From: an uncultured Cyclobacteriaceae bacterium
GTDB lineage: Bacteria; Bacteroidota; Bacteroidia; Cytophagales; Cyclobacteriaceae
Direction of reading: 5' to 3'
NCBI GenBank assembly: GCA_947492745.1
Contig: CANLOE010000013.1
Location: 21,188 to 85,187, forward strand
DNA length: 64,000 nt
Shown: positions 17,504-26,550 of the stretch, one piece after another
How positions within the stretch are numbered: position 1 is the first letter of the stretch
How the letters are laid out: each line of letters starts with the position of its first letter
Translations under genes and position numbers: made by a program
The notes under the pieces: model-generated
The model's input: the letters and a program-made list of their open reading frames with translations, nothing else
The model's database searches: none
What the model was told of the DNA's origin: nothing

Positions 17504-19000
17504 CTATTGATATTGAGGAAGTTGAAATGAAAAACTGGTACCCTGATTGAGCTTGCTGTTCAGAAATATCTTCGAATCATGGATCTCCAATATCTTTTTG
17601 ACAATGGCCAATCCCAATCCCGTGCTGTTCTTGTCCAAGCTTACCCTTTTGTCGCCTATATGATATCGGTCGAATACAAAAGGCATTTGATCTTGTGGTA
17701 TGCCCTTTCCTGTATCCGAAACCTTGATTTCTACTGCATCATATCCATTTTCGTTGATTTCAATACTGATTTTTCCTTTTTCCGGGGTGAACTTGATGGC
17801 ATTGTCTATCAAGTTCTGTAAGACTCGCTCTATCAGAGCCACATCCGCATAGACCAACAGGTTTGCTTCTGATATTTTGGCACTGATCTGTATCCCCTTT
17901 TCTTCTGCGAGTATCTGATATTTTTGAGATATGTCCTGAATCAACTCGCTGATAGAGAAAGGCTCTTTATCGGGACTGATCTGATGTGCTTCCAGCTTAG
18001 AGAGCTCGAAGAGTTCATTGACCAGTTTTTTGAGCCTTTCGGTACCTTCCAGCACGATTTTGAGGTACTTTTTTCGTTCTTCCTTATCAAGGTCCTTGTT
18101 CTTGATCATCAGTGTTTCCACATATCCATGAATAACGGCCAAGGGTGTCCGTAAATCATGGGAGACATTGCCCACCAGTTCACGGCGAAGGTTTTCCATC
18201 GATTTGAGGTTCTCTATATTGCCCACGATAGTATCGGCCATCTCATTGAACACTACGGCCAATGTATTGATCTCATCGCCCGGCTTGGAGGGTATACGGG
18301 CACTCATCTCCCCGTTCTTGAAACGCTGTACCGTTTGGATGACCTTACTTAGGTTTTTGGTGATGAACCAGAAAGCGATGATACCTACGGTCAGGGCGGC
18401 CAGTAGCGTGGTGATCATATAGCGGCTGCCCAGTTTCAATATATAGCTGCCCCATAACAGACTGGATACGGAGTCATACTCCTCACTGGCCAGTATCACG
18501 TAAATATAACCCAGCACCTTTCCTTCTTCCTCTACTTTGGTGGCGGAAAACACTTTTTTGCGCCCAATCTGCCTTGGGTCGTCCCCGACGATGTACTTCT
18601 GGCCATCCGTGGCAATAAATTCTTTGATAGGGTCGAGGCTGACCGACTCCAGTTTCACTTTTTTGTAGGGTGCCACATAGTTCAGTATTTTTCCACTGGG
18701 AGAGAGTAGGTATACTTCGATACTGGGATTGACGGCCATCATATAGTGCATGATATCGTCGGTAGCCTTTTCGTTCAGTTGACCATCCAGAAAAGGTTTA
18801 AGCTCTTGCGATATGCTTTTGGCAATATTGGCGTTCAGGCGCTGGTTCTTTTCCTGAAAATGGCTTTCGGCCATCTGTGTGGAAGAAAAGAAATAAACTA
18901 GTCCCAAACCGATAAGTAATAACAGGAAAGTTAAGGATATCTTGATGAACAAGCCCCTGGATTGAAAAACGCCTGTTTTAAGTGTGTTATCCTGATCCAT
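17504..19000 (-). CDS. Membrane histidine kinase (HAMP-HisKA-HATPase)
   Basis: This sensor kinase of an OmpR-type two-component system has two membrane helices (about residues 18-38 and 185-205) enclosing a periplasmic sensor of about 150 residues. A HAMP linker, a HisKA domain with NVSHDLRTPLAVIHGY, and a HATPase with the N box NLIDNAIKFTP, DTGKGIP and GLGLAIVKKI follow. All catalytic boxes are intact. The start at 19000 (10 bp after the regulator stop) is preferred; an upstream ATG at 19027 would overlap the regulator by 17 nt. The sensor region is not recognisable. Confidence 0.92.
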   Translation of the reverse strand: MDQDNTLKTGVFQSRGLFIKISLTFLLLLIGLGLVYFFSSTQMAESHFQEKNQRLNANIAKSISQELKPFLDGQLNEKATDDIMHYMMAVNPSIEVYLLSPSGKILNYVAPYKKVKLESVSLDPIKEFIATDGQKYIVGDDPRQIGRKKVFSATKVEEEGKVLGYIYVILASEEYDSVSSLLWGSYILKLGSRYMITTLLAALTVGIIAFWFITKNLSKVIQTVQRFKNGEMSARIPSKPGDEINTLAVVFNEMADTIVGNIENLKSMENLRRELVGNVSHDLRTPLAVIHGYVETLMIKNKDLDKEERKKYLKIVLEGTERLKKLVNELFELSKLEAHQISPDKEPFSISELIQDISQKYQILAEEKGIQISAKISEANLLVYADVALIERVLQNLIDNAIKFTPEKGKISIEINENGYDAVEIKVSDTGKGIPQDQMPFVFDRYHIGDKRVSLDKNSTGLGLAIVKKILEIHDSKIFLNSKLNQGTSFSFQLPQYQ

Positions 19001-19010
19001 AATAGTGTGA

Positions 19011-19712
19011 TTAAGCGATTTCATCATTGAACCTGTATCCTATGCCCCATGTGGTCAGGATATACTCCGGTTTGGACAGGTCTTTTTCGACTTTGGCCCG
19101 TAATCGGTTGATGTGTGAGTTCACCGTATGTTCATAGCCTTCAAACTCATAGCCCCAGACCAGGCGCAAAAGGTGATTTCTGGAATAGCTCTTGCCCGGA
19201 TTGGAAGCCATCAGCAAAAGAAGGTCGAATTCTTTTGGGGTGAGGTCTACCCTTTTGTCCCCTAAGGTGACCTTCCTTTTCCCTTCGTCAATGGACAGTT
19301 CCCCGAAAATTTTCAGTGCCACGGGCTTGTCCTCACTCTCGTTCTGCATTTGCGCCCTTCGAAAAATGGCCTTGACCCTAGCGATGAACTCCCTGACACT
19401 AAAAGGTTTGGTGAGATAATCATCGGCTCCTGTTTCCAGGCCTAGAATCTTGTCGATTTCCTCTGATCTGGCCGTTAGCATCAATATGGGGGTCGGTATA
19501 TTGGCAGCGCGTACCCTTCGGCAAATCTCCAGACCATCCATTCCCGGGAGCATTACATCAAGTATCATCAGATCGAATACTTCGTTCAGTGCAGTGTCGC
19601 AGCCCCTTTTACCATCGGGTACCATCGTCAGTTTGCAATCCAGATCTTTCAGGTGGATATTCAATAGCTCGCGTATGTCCGGATCGTCCTCTACCAAAAG
19701 TACATTTTTCAT
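19011..19712 (-). CDS. OmpR/PhoB family response regulator
   Basis: The receiver domain has the acidic pair ED-D near residue 8-10, the phospho-acceptor Asp52 in LMILDVMLPG and the Lys in LTKPFS. The C-terminal winged helix (about residues 130-232) reads KRVDLTPKEFDLLLLMASNPGKSYSR and ends in ILTTWGIGYRF. The start at 19712 gives the standard MKNVLLVEDD opening; 21 further in-frame codons upstream lack similarity to receivers. First gene of the operon with the histidine kinase, Big2-DM13 protein and barrel. Confidence 0.93.
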   Translation of the reverse strand: MKNVLLVEDDPDIRELLNIHLKDLDCKLTMVPDGKRGCDTALNEVFDLMILDVMLPGMDGLEICRRVRAANIPTPILMLTARSEEIDKILGLETGADDYLTKPFSVREFIARVKAIFRRAQMQNESEDKPVALKIFGELSIDEGKRKVTLGDKRVDLTPKEFDLLLLMASNPGKSYSRNHLLRLVWGYEFEGYEHTVNSHINRLRAKVEKDLSKPEYILTTWGIGYRFNDEIA

Positions 19713-20131
19713 TGCATGGGATTTTGTCGTATCATCAGTTTGGATCACATCGTACTGCGTTGTTCCTGCTTCCATAATTTCTATTTCTTACATCTCAAAA
19801 TTACGGGCCAATTATCACGAAAGTATCACGACAATCAAAGCAATTTATGCTACCTAGCTTCACTAACGGAGCTTTGGGACTATTGATTGGTCAGCTAAAT
19901 GACTATTGGCATAGAAAAAGTACATTTCGCAACATTTGAGTACGAACTCGTATTATTAATTTGGTCATTGAATCTTATAAAAACTATTTTTTGTCAAGAT
20001 ATATATGCTCTGGGGCCTTCATGATGATGTTCTTACGATTACTACTAACAGCAATTTCGATGATTTGACTTTACCATGTCTGAACTTAAGCCTATCTTTA
20101 AATAAATACATCACTACAAAACGATACACTT
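19713..20131. other. Divergent intergenic region
   Basis: It holds the promoters for the minus-strand two-component operon and for the plus-strand small protein. TATCTTTA at 20093 is a weak -7 candidate for the latter. I see no gene or repeat. Confidence 0.4.
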
Positions 20132-20614
20132 ATGGTCATTTCATTTGACGAGTTGCCCGGTAGTGCTCGATTATGGATTTATCAAGCGTCTACCCTCCTT
20201 AGTACTGAGCAACAAGAGCAGATCAGTAATGAACTGAATACCTTCCTATCAGGATGGGCCGCTCATGGTCAGGCGTTAACGGCCGCTTTTGAAATACTTC
20301 ATGACCGTTTTCTGATCATCGCCGTAGATGAAGTCGGGCAAAAGGCCACGGGCTGCTCGATAGATGCCTCTGTGCATGTCCTACAGAACATCGGAGAGAG
20401 TATGGGTGTCGACTTCTTTGACCGAACGCAAATAGCCTTTTTGGATGAAAATGAGGTGTTTCTGGCACCCATCTCAGAAGTGAAACAAAAGATAGGTTCG
20501 GGTCGAATTCATAAAGAAACGCTGACTTTCAATAACTTAGTGGTGAACAAGGATGATTTCGATGAAAAATGGTCCGTTAAGGCAGAAGATAGCTGGCTTT
20601 CAAGATATTTTTGA
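20132..20614 (+). CDS. Conserved Bacteroidota protein of unknown function (160 aa)
   Basis: This small soluble protein has no signal or membrane segment. It opens ISFDELPGSARLWIYQASTLLSTEQQEQI and has a central GWAAHGQALTAAFEILHDRFLIIAVDE, a pattern I associate with a widespread uncharacterised Bacteroidota family. That family is sometimes mislabelled as an ABC transporter ATPase; there is no Walker A motif here, so that label is not supported. A Cys follows in ATGCSIDASVHVLQ. It is a single gene between two longer spacers. Confidence 0.75.
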   Translation: MVISFDELPGSARLWIYQASTLLSTEQQEQISNELNTFLSGWAAHGQALTAAFEILHDRFLIIAVDEVGQKATGCSIDASVHVLQNIGESMGVDFFDRTQIAFLDENEVFLAPISEVKQKIGSGRIHKETLTFNNLVVNKDDFDEKWSVKAEDSWLSRYF

Positions 20615-20992
20615 CACTTTTGAAGAAAGCGATAAGAATTATTTGCTGTTAAGTAGTATATGGTTTAAATTAATAGGACAATTTGAATGATGTTTGGGCA
20701 AATAATACGGTATTCACTTATGAAATGTCGCTTGCGTTGATGTTGACCGCGCGGTAAAAGACGTGACCCGTATGATGTTCGGGTATGCAAATGACCCTTC
20801 GATTGTTATCAGTGTCTATCGAAAGGATGGAAAAGGAACATTCTCAGAACAGTTTTGAGAGAGTTATAGAGTTATGGATAACCATTATCCTACCCGTTAG
20901 GGATTGTATATCCTTCTGAAGCACATCATTGTTTCCAGTAGAGCTTCGTTTACCAAAAGCTCCGCAGTGTACATTATCAATGGTACAATTAC
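20615..20992. other. Spacer with no recognised gene
   Basis: There is no ORF of convincing coding character and no repeat family member. It presumably carries the promoter of the porE-like gene. Confidence 0.4.
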
Positions 20993-23038
20993 ATGAAAAA
21001 AACACTTCTTCTTCTTTGCCTACTTGTTTTGGGCGTACTTTCCTCCTGTAGTTTGGAAAAAAAAGCAAGGAAAGCTTATGAATATGCCGAATATCAGAAG
21101 GCTATTGACCTCTACGGTAAGCTATTGGATAAAAGGAAAAATCAAGCGAGGGCAAACTATTTTATCGCGGATTCCTATCGTTTGTCCAACCGGCTACAGA
21201 TGGCCGAGCCGTATTATAAAAAGGCAATGGACAGCGGTATCTCCAATGACTCCGTAGGATTATATTATGCCTTTGCCCTAAAGGCCAATGAAAAGTACAA
21301 GGACGCAGCACAACAATTGGACAATTATGTAGCCGGCACTGAAAATGAGGCTTATGTCCAGAGGGCCAACAAAGAGATGGAGAACCTATCGCTACTCAAT
21401 CGTCTGAAAGAGGAAAAAAGCTATTACCGTATCAAAAACCTGGAAGCGATCAACTCCGATCAGAGCGAATATTCTCCCGTCTTTTTTGATGGTTACCTTT
21501 ACTTCACTTCTTCACGGGACAACAAACTTATCTATAACGGTACGGGCACGCCCTATACCGATATTTTCAAAGTGAAGACCAAGGGAGCCAATGTGGATAT
21601 CGCTACCTTGGAGTCTATGGACGATATTATCAATCTCCCGGATGTACATGAGGCATCGATTACTTTTTCTCCCGATGGAAATACCGTGGTCTTTGCCCGA
21701 AGCAATACGGGCAAACGAAAAGGGCGCTATGATGTAAGCCTTTACCTCTCTCACTACAGAAAAGAGGCTTGGACAGAACCACGCTTGATCAATGTCAATC
21801 AGCTGAACCCTCAGAAAGTAAGCTATTGGAACTCTACCCCGGCCTTCAGCAGAGATGGAAAAACGCTATATTTCTCTTCTAACCGACCTAGAGGTAAGGG
21901 GGGGACCGATATCTACTCTGCGAAGATGAACTCCAGAGGAAGGTTCAGTAAACCCAAGAACCTAGGGGCAGCGGTCAACACGGAAGGTAACGAGAGTTTC
22001 CCTTTTGTATCCAGTGATGGCAAACTGTACTTCTCATCGGATGGCCATGCCGGCTTCGGTGGTCTCGACCTGTTCGTAGCCAAAAGGGAGCGGGGCAAGA
22101 CCACTGTAAAGAATCTCGGTAAGCCCGTTAACTCCAGTGCGGATGACTTTGGTATGTTCCTGTTCAAGCCCGACAAGGGTTTTTTCTGTTCCAATAGGCC
22201 CGGAGGAAAAGGAGATGATGATATTTATACTTTTATCAATGAGGATCCCGACCTCAAGGAAGTCAACTATTTTCTCAAGGGGCTCACCAAAACCTATGGA
22301 GAAGACGGCAAATCTACCAAGCTACTGCCCAGTGTCACGGTCAAACTATTGGATGCAGAAGGAAATACACTGGAGGAGACTACCTCCAATCGTCAGGGGG
22401 AGTTTTCATTTCGGGTCTACGAAGAAGAAGATTATGACCTGGTAGCGGAAAAACACGGAAAAGAGGTTTCCTATCTGACAACCCGGGGCGATTTTACGAC
22501 AATCGGTAAATCCAAACCAAAATCCGAGCTGGTAAAGCTGATTACCAATGTTACTTTCGACACGCTCATGGTGCTGGAAAAACTGGAGCTGCACAAGCAT
22601 TTCGTATTGGAAAACATCCTCTATGACTTGGATAAGTGGGATATCCGTACTGATGCTGCCCTCGAACTCGATAAGCTGGTCGTTCTCCTCAAAGATAATC
22701 CCGAAATCAAGATAGAACTCAGCTCTCATACAGATAACCGTGCTCCCGATGAGTATAACATGACCCTATCCGAAAAAAGAGCACGTTCGGCAGTCGATTA
22801 TCTGATTTCCCAAGGTATCGATAAAAAACGCTTGGTCGCCAAGGGCTATGGAGAGTCCCAACTCATCATCAAAAATGCTGTTACGGAAGAGCAGCATCAG
22901 GTCAACCGTAGGACAGAGTTCGAGATACTGGCCATCGACCCGAGCAAGAAGCCGAAAACCCTCGATGAGAACGGGAAAGAGGTCATCGAAGAAGTGGATG
23001 AGGAAGACCGCTTTTTTGACGATGATAACGGTCGATAA
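20993..23038 (+). CDS. porE: PorE-like lipoprotein (TPR - beta-propeller - CRD - OmpA), type IX secretion associated
   Basis: This 681-residue lipoprotein has a lipobox LSSC (Cys19). Domains in order are TPR repeats (about residues 25-150), PD40/WD40-like propeller blades with repeated DG..LYFSS motifs (about 160-415), a carboxypeptidase regulatory-like domain (about 430-520), and a C-terminal OmpA peptidoglycan-binding domain. The last includes IELSSHTDNRAPDEYN and QVNRRTEFEIL. That order is the one described for PorE of Porphyromonas, which links the outer-membrane secretion ring to peptidoglycan. Paralogues with this layout are common, so the exact orthology should be treated as probable. 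Confidence 0.78.
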   Translation: MKKTLLLLCLLVLGVLSSCSLEKKARKAYEYAEYQKAIDLYGKLLDKRKNQARANYFIADSYRLSNRLQMAEPYYKKAMDSGISNDSVGLYYAFALKANEKYKDAAQQLDNYVAGTENEAYVQRANKEMENLSLLNRLKEEKSYYRIKNLEAINSDQSEYSPVFFDGYLYFTSSRDNKLIYNGTGTPYTDIFKVKTKGANVDIATLESMDDIINLPDVHEASITFSPDGNTVVFARSNTGKRKGRYDVSLYLSHYRKEAWTEPRLINVNQLNPQKVSYWNSTPAFSRDGKTLYFSSNRPRGKGGTDIYSAKMNSRGRFSKPKNLGAAVNTEGNESFPFVSSDGKLYFSSDGHAGFGGLDLFVAKRERGKTTVKNLGKPVNSSADDFGMFLFKPDKGFFCSNRPGGKGDDDIYTFINEDPDLKEVNYFLKGLTKTYGEDGKSTKLLPSVTVKLLDAEGNTLEETTSNRQGEFSFRVYEEEDYDLVAEKHGKEVSYLTTRGDFTTIGKSKPKSELVKLITNVTFDTLMVLEKLELHKHFVLENILYDLDKWDIRTDAALELDKLVVLLKDNPEIKIELSSHTDNRAPDEYNMTLSEKRARSAVDYLISQGIDKKRLVAKGYGESQLIIKNAVTEEQHQVNRRTEFEILAIDPSKKPKTLDENGKEVIEEVDEEDRFFDDDNGR

Positions 23039-23570
23039 AAGCCACCTCTTGGACGAAACCCAGAAGGGCCTATATTTCACTATAAATTAGAAAAATAAGG
23101 GAAAGCCCCTTCTGATACGAAAGGGAAGAACAACTTTAGGAAGAAAATAAAAGATACATTTTCACCCTGCTATGTCCAGTCATACCCAAGTATACTCAAG
23201 ATAAAAATGGGTAATCCGGCAGACGCTTCTATCGCGCCACTTTGAGGATGCTTTTTGTCAATGTCATCAGTGAATTGGTCTTTTGGAGCTTTCAGGCTGA
23301 ACCCAAGCTTTCTCTAAGGCTATTCTTTTGACCCAAGCCAAATTGCGTTTGCGCATAAATGAGAGAAAGGAAATTAGCCAAAGATGAAACCTCGATTGAA
23401 AAAGTGTTTCGTACGGTATTCATTGGAGAGTCCGTCATCGACGGTTTTCCGAAGGACAGGATGGAGATTCATATAGATCTGTGCGGGTCCGGCCATGGAT
23501 GAAAATTTGAATACAATAGCGTAGGCTTGAAACAGTCCCTCGGCCCTTATCTGGAATATATTCTTCTCCT

Positions 23571-23597
23571 AAAGCCCTTATTCCATGGGCTTTTTTT
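23571..23597. terminator. Hairpin with T-run upstream of purM
   Basis: AAAGCCC and GGGCTTT pair around TTATTCCAT and are followed by T-rich DNA. It could end transcription coming from the porE-like gene. The spacer 23039-23570 otherwise shows no gene. Confidence 0.5.
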
Positions 23598-23604
23598 ATT
23601 TTTG
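23597..23604 (+). promoter_or_regulatory. Bacteroidota -7 element (TATTTTTG) for purM
   Basis: It is a perfect match to TAnnTTTG, 55 bp upstream of the purM start and just after the terminator-like hairpin. This makes an independent promoter for purM plausible. Confidence 0.5.
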
Positions 23605-23616
23605 CTATTGTAAATT

Positions 23617-23637
23617 TTCCATGAGCCGTTCATGGAA
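23617..23637 (+). promoter_or_regulatory. Inverted repeat TTCCATGA-n5-TCATGGAA in the purM leader
   Basis: This is a perfect 8-bp palindrome with a 5-bp spacer, located 13 bp after the -7 element and 21 bp before the start codon. It could be an operator or an mRNA hairpin; no known purine regulator motif is recognised. Confidence 0.4.
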
Positions 23638-23658
23638 CCCTAATCCGAGCAAAATCCG

Positions 23659-24825
23659 ATGAACGAAAGATATGCACAGCGCGGTGTCTCTGCCTCCAAG
23701 GAGGAGGTACACCAGGCCATCAAAAAAGTCGATAAAGGTCTCTATCCACAGGCTTTCTGCAAGATAGTAGAGGACTATCTCGGAGGGGATGCCGACTATT
23801 GTAATATCATGCATGCCGACGGCGCAGGTACAAAATCATCGCTGGCCTATATCTATTGGAAGGAGACAGGCGATTTGTCGGTCTGGAAGGGTATCGCCCA
23901 AGATGCCATTATCATGAACATCGATGACCTCATCTGTGTGGGGGCCACGGACAATATACTGCTATCCTCTACCATAGGGCGTAACAAGCATTTGATACCC
24001 GGTGAGGTCCTGTCCGCACTCATTAATGGCACCGAAGAAGTACTGCAAATGCTGCGCGACCACGGAGTGCAGATCATCAGTACGGGCGGTGAGACGGCCG
24101 ACCTCGGAGACCTGGTGAGGACGGTGGTCGTGGACAGCACGGTAACGGCGCGCATACCCAGAAACAATGTCATCAGCAATGCGAACATTCGGGCGGGGGA
24201 TGTCATCGTAGGTCTTTCCTCTTACGGTAAGGCCAACTACGAAGAGGAGTACAACGGAGGCATGGGCAGCAATGGGCTTACCTCCGCGAGGCACGATGTC
24301 TTTGCCAAATCCTATGCCAGTAAGTACCCCGAAACCTATGACCCGAAGGTTCCCGACGAACTGGTATACTCGGGCAGTCTACAGGTGACCGACTCCGTAG
24401 CGGGAGTGGCACTGGATGCGGGCAAACTGGTGTTGAGCCCTACGAGAACCTACGCGCCTGTCATGGTCGAGGCACTGAAGACATTACGCCCTCACATCCA
24501 CGGTATGATCCATTGTAGTGGAGGAGCGCAGACCAAAGTATTGCATTTTGTCGAAGACCTGCATATCACCAAGAATAATCTCTTTTCCACACCCCCTCTT
24601 TTCCGAATGATACAACAGGAAAGTGGAACAGACTGGAAAGAGATGTACAAAGTCTTCAATATGGGACATCGCCTGGAGGTATACCTCTCCGAAGAACATG
24701 CCCCCGAGATGATCGATATCGCTAGGGGTTTTGGGATAGAGGCCCAGATTATAGGAAGGGTGGAAGCGGCGGCCCACAAACAGGTGACCGTTGCCGGAGA
24801 GCATGGTACATTTGTGTATAAGTAA
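23659..24825 (+). CDS. purM: Phosphoribosylformylglycinamidine cyclo-ligase (AIR synthase)
   Basis: PurM closes the imidazole ring in purine synthesis (FGAM + ATP to AIR). The 388-residue protein is the longer Bacteroidota type. N-terminal motifs include MHADGAGTKSSLAY (metal/ATP site), AQDAIIMNIDDLICVGA, STGGETADLGDLV and GDVIVGLSSYGK. The C-terminal domain has HCSGGAQTKVLHF and FNMGHRLEVYL. No other pur gene is adjacent. The start has a promoter-like element 55 bp upstream. Confidence 0.92.
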   Translation: MNERYAQRGVSASKEEVHQAIKKVDKGLYPQAFCKIVEDYLGGDADYCNIMHADGAGTKSSLAYIYWKETGDLSVWKGIAQDAIIMNIDDLICVGATDNILLSSTIGRNKHLIPGEVLSALINGTEEVLQMLRDHGVQIISTGGETADLGDLVRTVVVDSTVTARIPRNNVISNANIRAGDVIVGLSSYGKANYEEEYNGGMGSNGLTSARHDVFAKSYASKYPETYDPKVPDELVYSGSLQVTDSVAGVALDAGKLVLSPTRTYAPVMVEALKTLRPHIHGMIHCSGGAQTKVLHFVEDLHITKNNLFSTPPLFRMIQQESGTDWKEMYKVFNMGHRLEVYLSEEHAPEMIDIARGFGIEAQIIGRVEAAAHKQVTVAGEHGTFVYK

Positions 24826-25142
24826 TATTGGTAACTTTTCCTATGCGCCTGTTCAAAAGGCCCGTGCGGTGGTTAGGTCCGGAACTGTTTCGAACTGTGT
24901 CAATGGTGTTTCTTCTGTAATTATGTCCTGGAATACACTTGGCAAGTGTATATTCAAATGAAATTGAGGACACATTGAATATAATTACGGAAGCACTGTT
25001 CCGCTTGGAATGGCCCCGAGGACCAATCTACCAATGACTTCTCTCCACCCGGAACGTCCCAAATGACTATTCTACTATTCTACCACTCCACTGTTGTAGG
25101 ATACAGGATTTCCCCCTCTGCCGCAAGTTTAACGCAGTGTAA

Positions 25143-25301
25143 TACAAATTTGGGTTTCAGATGTCGTATAAGATTCCGCGGGTCATTTTTTTTCAATCAA
25201 GGTGATAACCGCAGGGATAGCAGCGCTATCCCGAGGATGGTCAACGCAGAGTGAAACAAAATGAACAGGAAGATATGCGATAGTTAAAAGCTAAGTTTGT
25301 A
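25143..25301. mobile_element. TACAAA element, copy 3 (159 bp), TAA target duplication
   Basis: This full-length copy is in the opposite orientation to copies 1 and 2, and TAA occurs directly before and after it. The central GGGATAGC-AGC-GCTATCCC hairpin is intact. The preceding spacer 24826-25142 holds only a degenerate repeat (AAGCACTGTTCCGCTTGGAA) related to ones near 13620 and no gene. Confidence 0.85.
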
Positions 25302-25319
25302 TAACTTGTGGCAAAAATC

Positions 25320-25341
25320 AGGCAAGTTTTTTAACTTGCCT
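25320..25341. repeat. REP-type hairpin GGCAAGTT-TTTT-AACTTGCC
   Basis: This perfect short hairpin, of the same GGC...GCC form as those flanking the intact RAYT gene, lies immediately before the RAYT relic. A related larger inverted repeat, TTGCCACAAGTT/AACTTGTGGCAA, lies at 25457-25493. Confidence 0.55.
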
Positions 25342-25345
25342 GTAT

Positions 25346-25426
25346 GAGCCGGAAGATTATAGGTACAGCAGTGCCATAGATTATATCGGAGGAAAGGGAC
25401 TTGTCGATATGAAGTTTATCTCCTGA
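25346..25426 (+). pseudogene. C-terminal relic of a RAYT (REP-associated tyrosine transposase)
   Basis: Read in frame, this stretch encodes EPEDYRYSSAIDYIGG followed by KGLVDMKFIS and a stop. It aligns with the C-terminus of the intact RAYT 0.9 kb away (SPEHYRYSSATDYAGGKGP). The N-terminal HUH and catalytic Tyr parts are missing and a REP hairpin sits where the gene is cut. It is not a copy of the neighbouring gene but of a diverged family member. Confidence 0.75.
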
Positions 25427-25499
25427 TTGTAGCAAGTTGAAAACTTGCATCAAATATTGCCACAAGTTATGGCCTTGCCTAAACTTGTGGCAATTGGGG

Positions 25500-25651
25500 G
25501 ATCTTATTGCTGTTCGATGTACATTCGAGATGGAAATGTGACCTGTGATGCTCCTCATAAGTGCAGTTTGAAAACAATTACTACGATGGAAAGGTCGTTA
25601 ATAGGGCATTGCAAATGCCGAACGCGTTCAGTCCTCGATACAATCGAGGAC
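25500..25651. repeat. 152-bp direct repeat, copy 1 (downstream of RAYT relic)
   Basis: It is almost identical to 26399-26550, with only a few mismatches. The unit ends in a REP doublet: GGCATT-GCA-AATGCC (25605-25619), the 12-nt spacer GAACGCGTTCAG, then GTCCTCGAT-ACA-ATCGAGGAC (25631-25651). Confidence 0.85.
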
Positions 25652-25767
25652 TAGTGGGAGATACACCAAATAACGTTTTGAAATGGCCGTGAAGAGTGTT
25701 CAAGGATAGAAAAATAAAAATAGGGAAGAGATGATGCCAATAGTTGTCAATGATGTTCAGTATACTT

Positions 25768-25815
25768 GTCCTCGTTTTTAACGAGGACTTTCCCGAAATC
25801 GGCGTTTGTAACGCC
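25768..25815. repeat. Inverted REP doublet directly upstream of the RAYT gene
   Basis: GTCCTCGTT-TTT-AACGAGGAC, a 12-nt spacer, then GGCGTT-TGT-AACGCC. The order of the TCCTCG hairpin and the GGC hairpin is reversed relative to the doublets in the two direct repeats, giving a head-to-head arrangement like BIMEs. It ends 22 bp before the RAYT start codon. Confidence 0.75.
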
Positions 25816-25837
25816 ATTCACCAAAAGTATCAACTCC

Positions 25838-26389
25838 ATGTCGGGCGACCGCTATATTATTTCCGATCAGGAAGCATGTCACTACATAACCTTAACGGTG
25901 GTCAAATGGGTCGACCTTTTCACCCGAGAGGTATATAAGGGCGTTATTGCCAATGCTCTGGATTACTGCCAAGAACGTAAAGGGCTTGTACTGTACGCTT
26001 ATGTTATTATGAGCAATCACGTTCATCTTGTGGCGAGAGTGCAATCGCCATATACGATGTCGGGATTCCTGAGGGATTTCAAGAAATACACATCAAAACA
26101 GTTTATTGCCGCGATCAAAGAAGGCGGGGAAAGCCGGGCCGAGTGGCTTCTGGACAGATTTGCCTTTGAGGCCAAAAGAACGGGAAGGGCCAAAAATCAT
26201 AAAGTATGGAAAGATGATAACCACGCCGTGGACCTGGATAACAACAAGATCGATATCTGGAACAAAATCGACTATATCCATGAAAATCCTGTTCGGGCAG
26301 GGATTGTGGCATCTCCGGAGCATTACCGCTACAGCAGTGCAACGGATTATGCGGGAGGCAAAGGGCCGGTTCGAATCTTTGGGCTATGA
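25838..26389 (+). CDS. REP-associated tyrosine transposase (RAYT, Y1/HUH family)
   Basis: This 183-residue single-strand-specific transposase of the IS200-like Y1 superfamily has the HUH pair His61/His63 in MSNHVHLVAR. A probable catalytic Tyr146 lies in YIHENPVRAGIV, and the family tail HYRYSSATDYAGGKG is present. RAYTs cut and rejoin DNA next to REP palindromes and are usually single-copy domesticated genes. The ATG at 25838 is preferred because the conserved fold begins with RYIISDQEACHYITLTVV; in-frame codons upstream encode the hairpins. The gene is bracketed by REP doublets on both sides, which supports an active or recently active REP system. Confidence 0.9.
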   Translation: MSGDRYIISDQEACHYITLTVVKWVDLFTREVYKGVIANALDYCQERKGLVLYAYVIMSNHVHLVARVQSPYTMSGFLRDFKKYTSKQFIAAIKEGGESRAEWLLDRFAFEAKRTGRAKNHKVWKDDNHAVDLDNNKIDIWNKIDYIHENPVRAGIVASPEHYRYSSATDYAGGKGPVRIFGL

Positions 26390-26398
26390 CCTGATCTT

Positions 26399-26550
26399 GA
26401 TCTTATTGCTGTTCGATGTACATTCGAGATGGAAATGTGACCTGTGATGCTCCTCATAAGTGCAGTTTGAAAACAATTACTACGATGGAAAGGTCGGTAA
26501 TAGGGCATTGCAAATGCCGAGCGCGTTCAGTCCTCGATACAATCGAGGAC
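26399..26550. repeat. 152-bp direct repeat, copy 2 (downstream of RAYT gene)
   Basis: It begins 10 bp after the RAYT stop and matches 25500-25651, ending in the same two-hairpin doublet (26504-26550). The last 24 bp form the 3' end of the minus-strand frame at 26527-26865. Confidence 0.85.

Noticed and set aside
20132..20614. ABC transporter ATPase label for the 160-residue protein
   Set aside because: There is no Walker A, signature or Walker B motif; the common database label is not supported by the sequence.
25500..26550. Direct repeats either side of the RAYT gene as a composite transposon or CRISPR-like array
   Set aside because: Only two long units occur and they end in REP hairpins; the arrangement fits a RAYT/REP locus and there are no spacers or cas genes.
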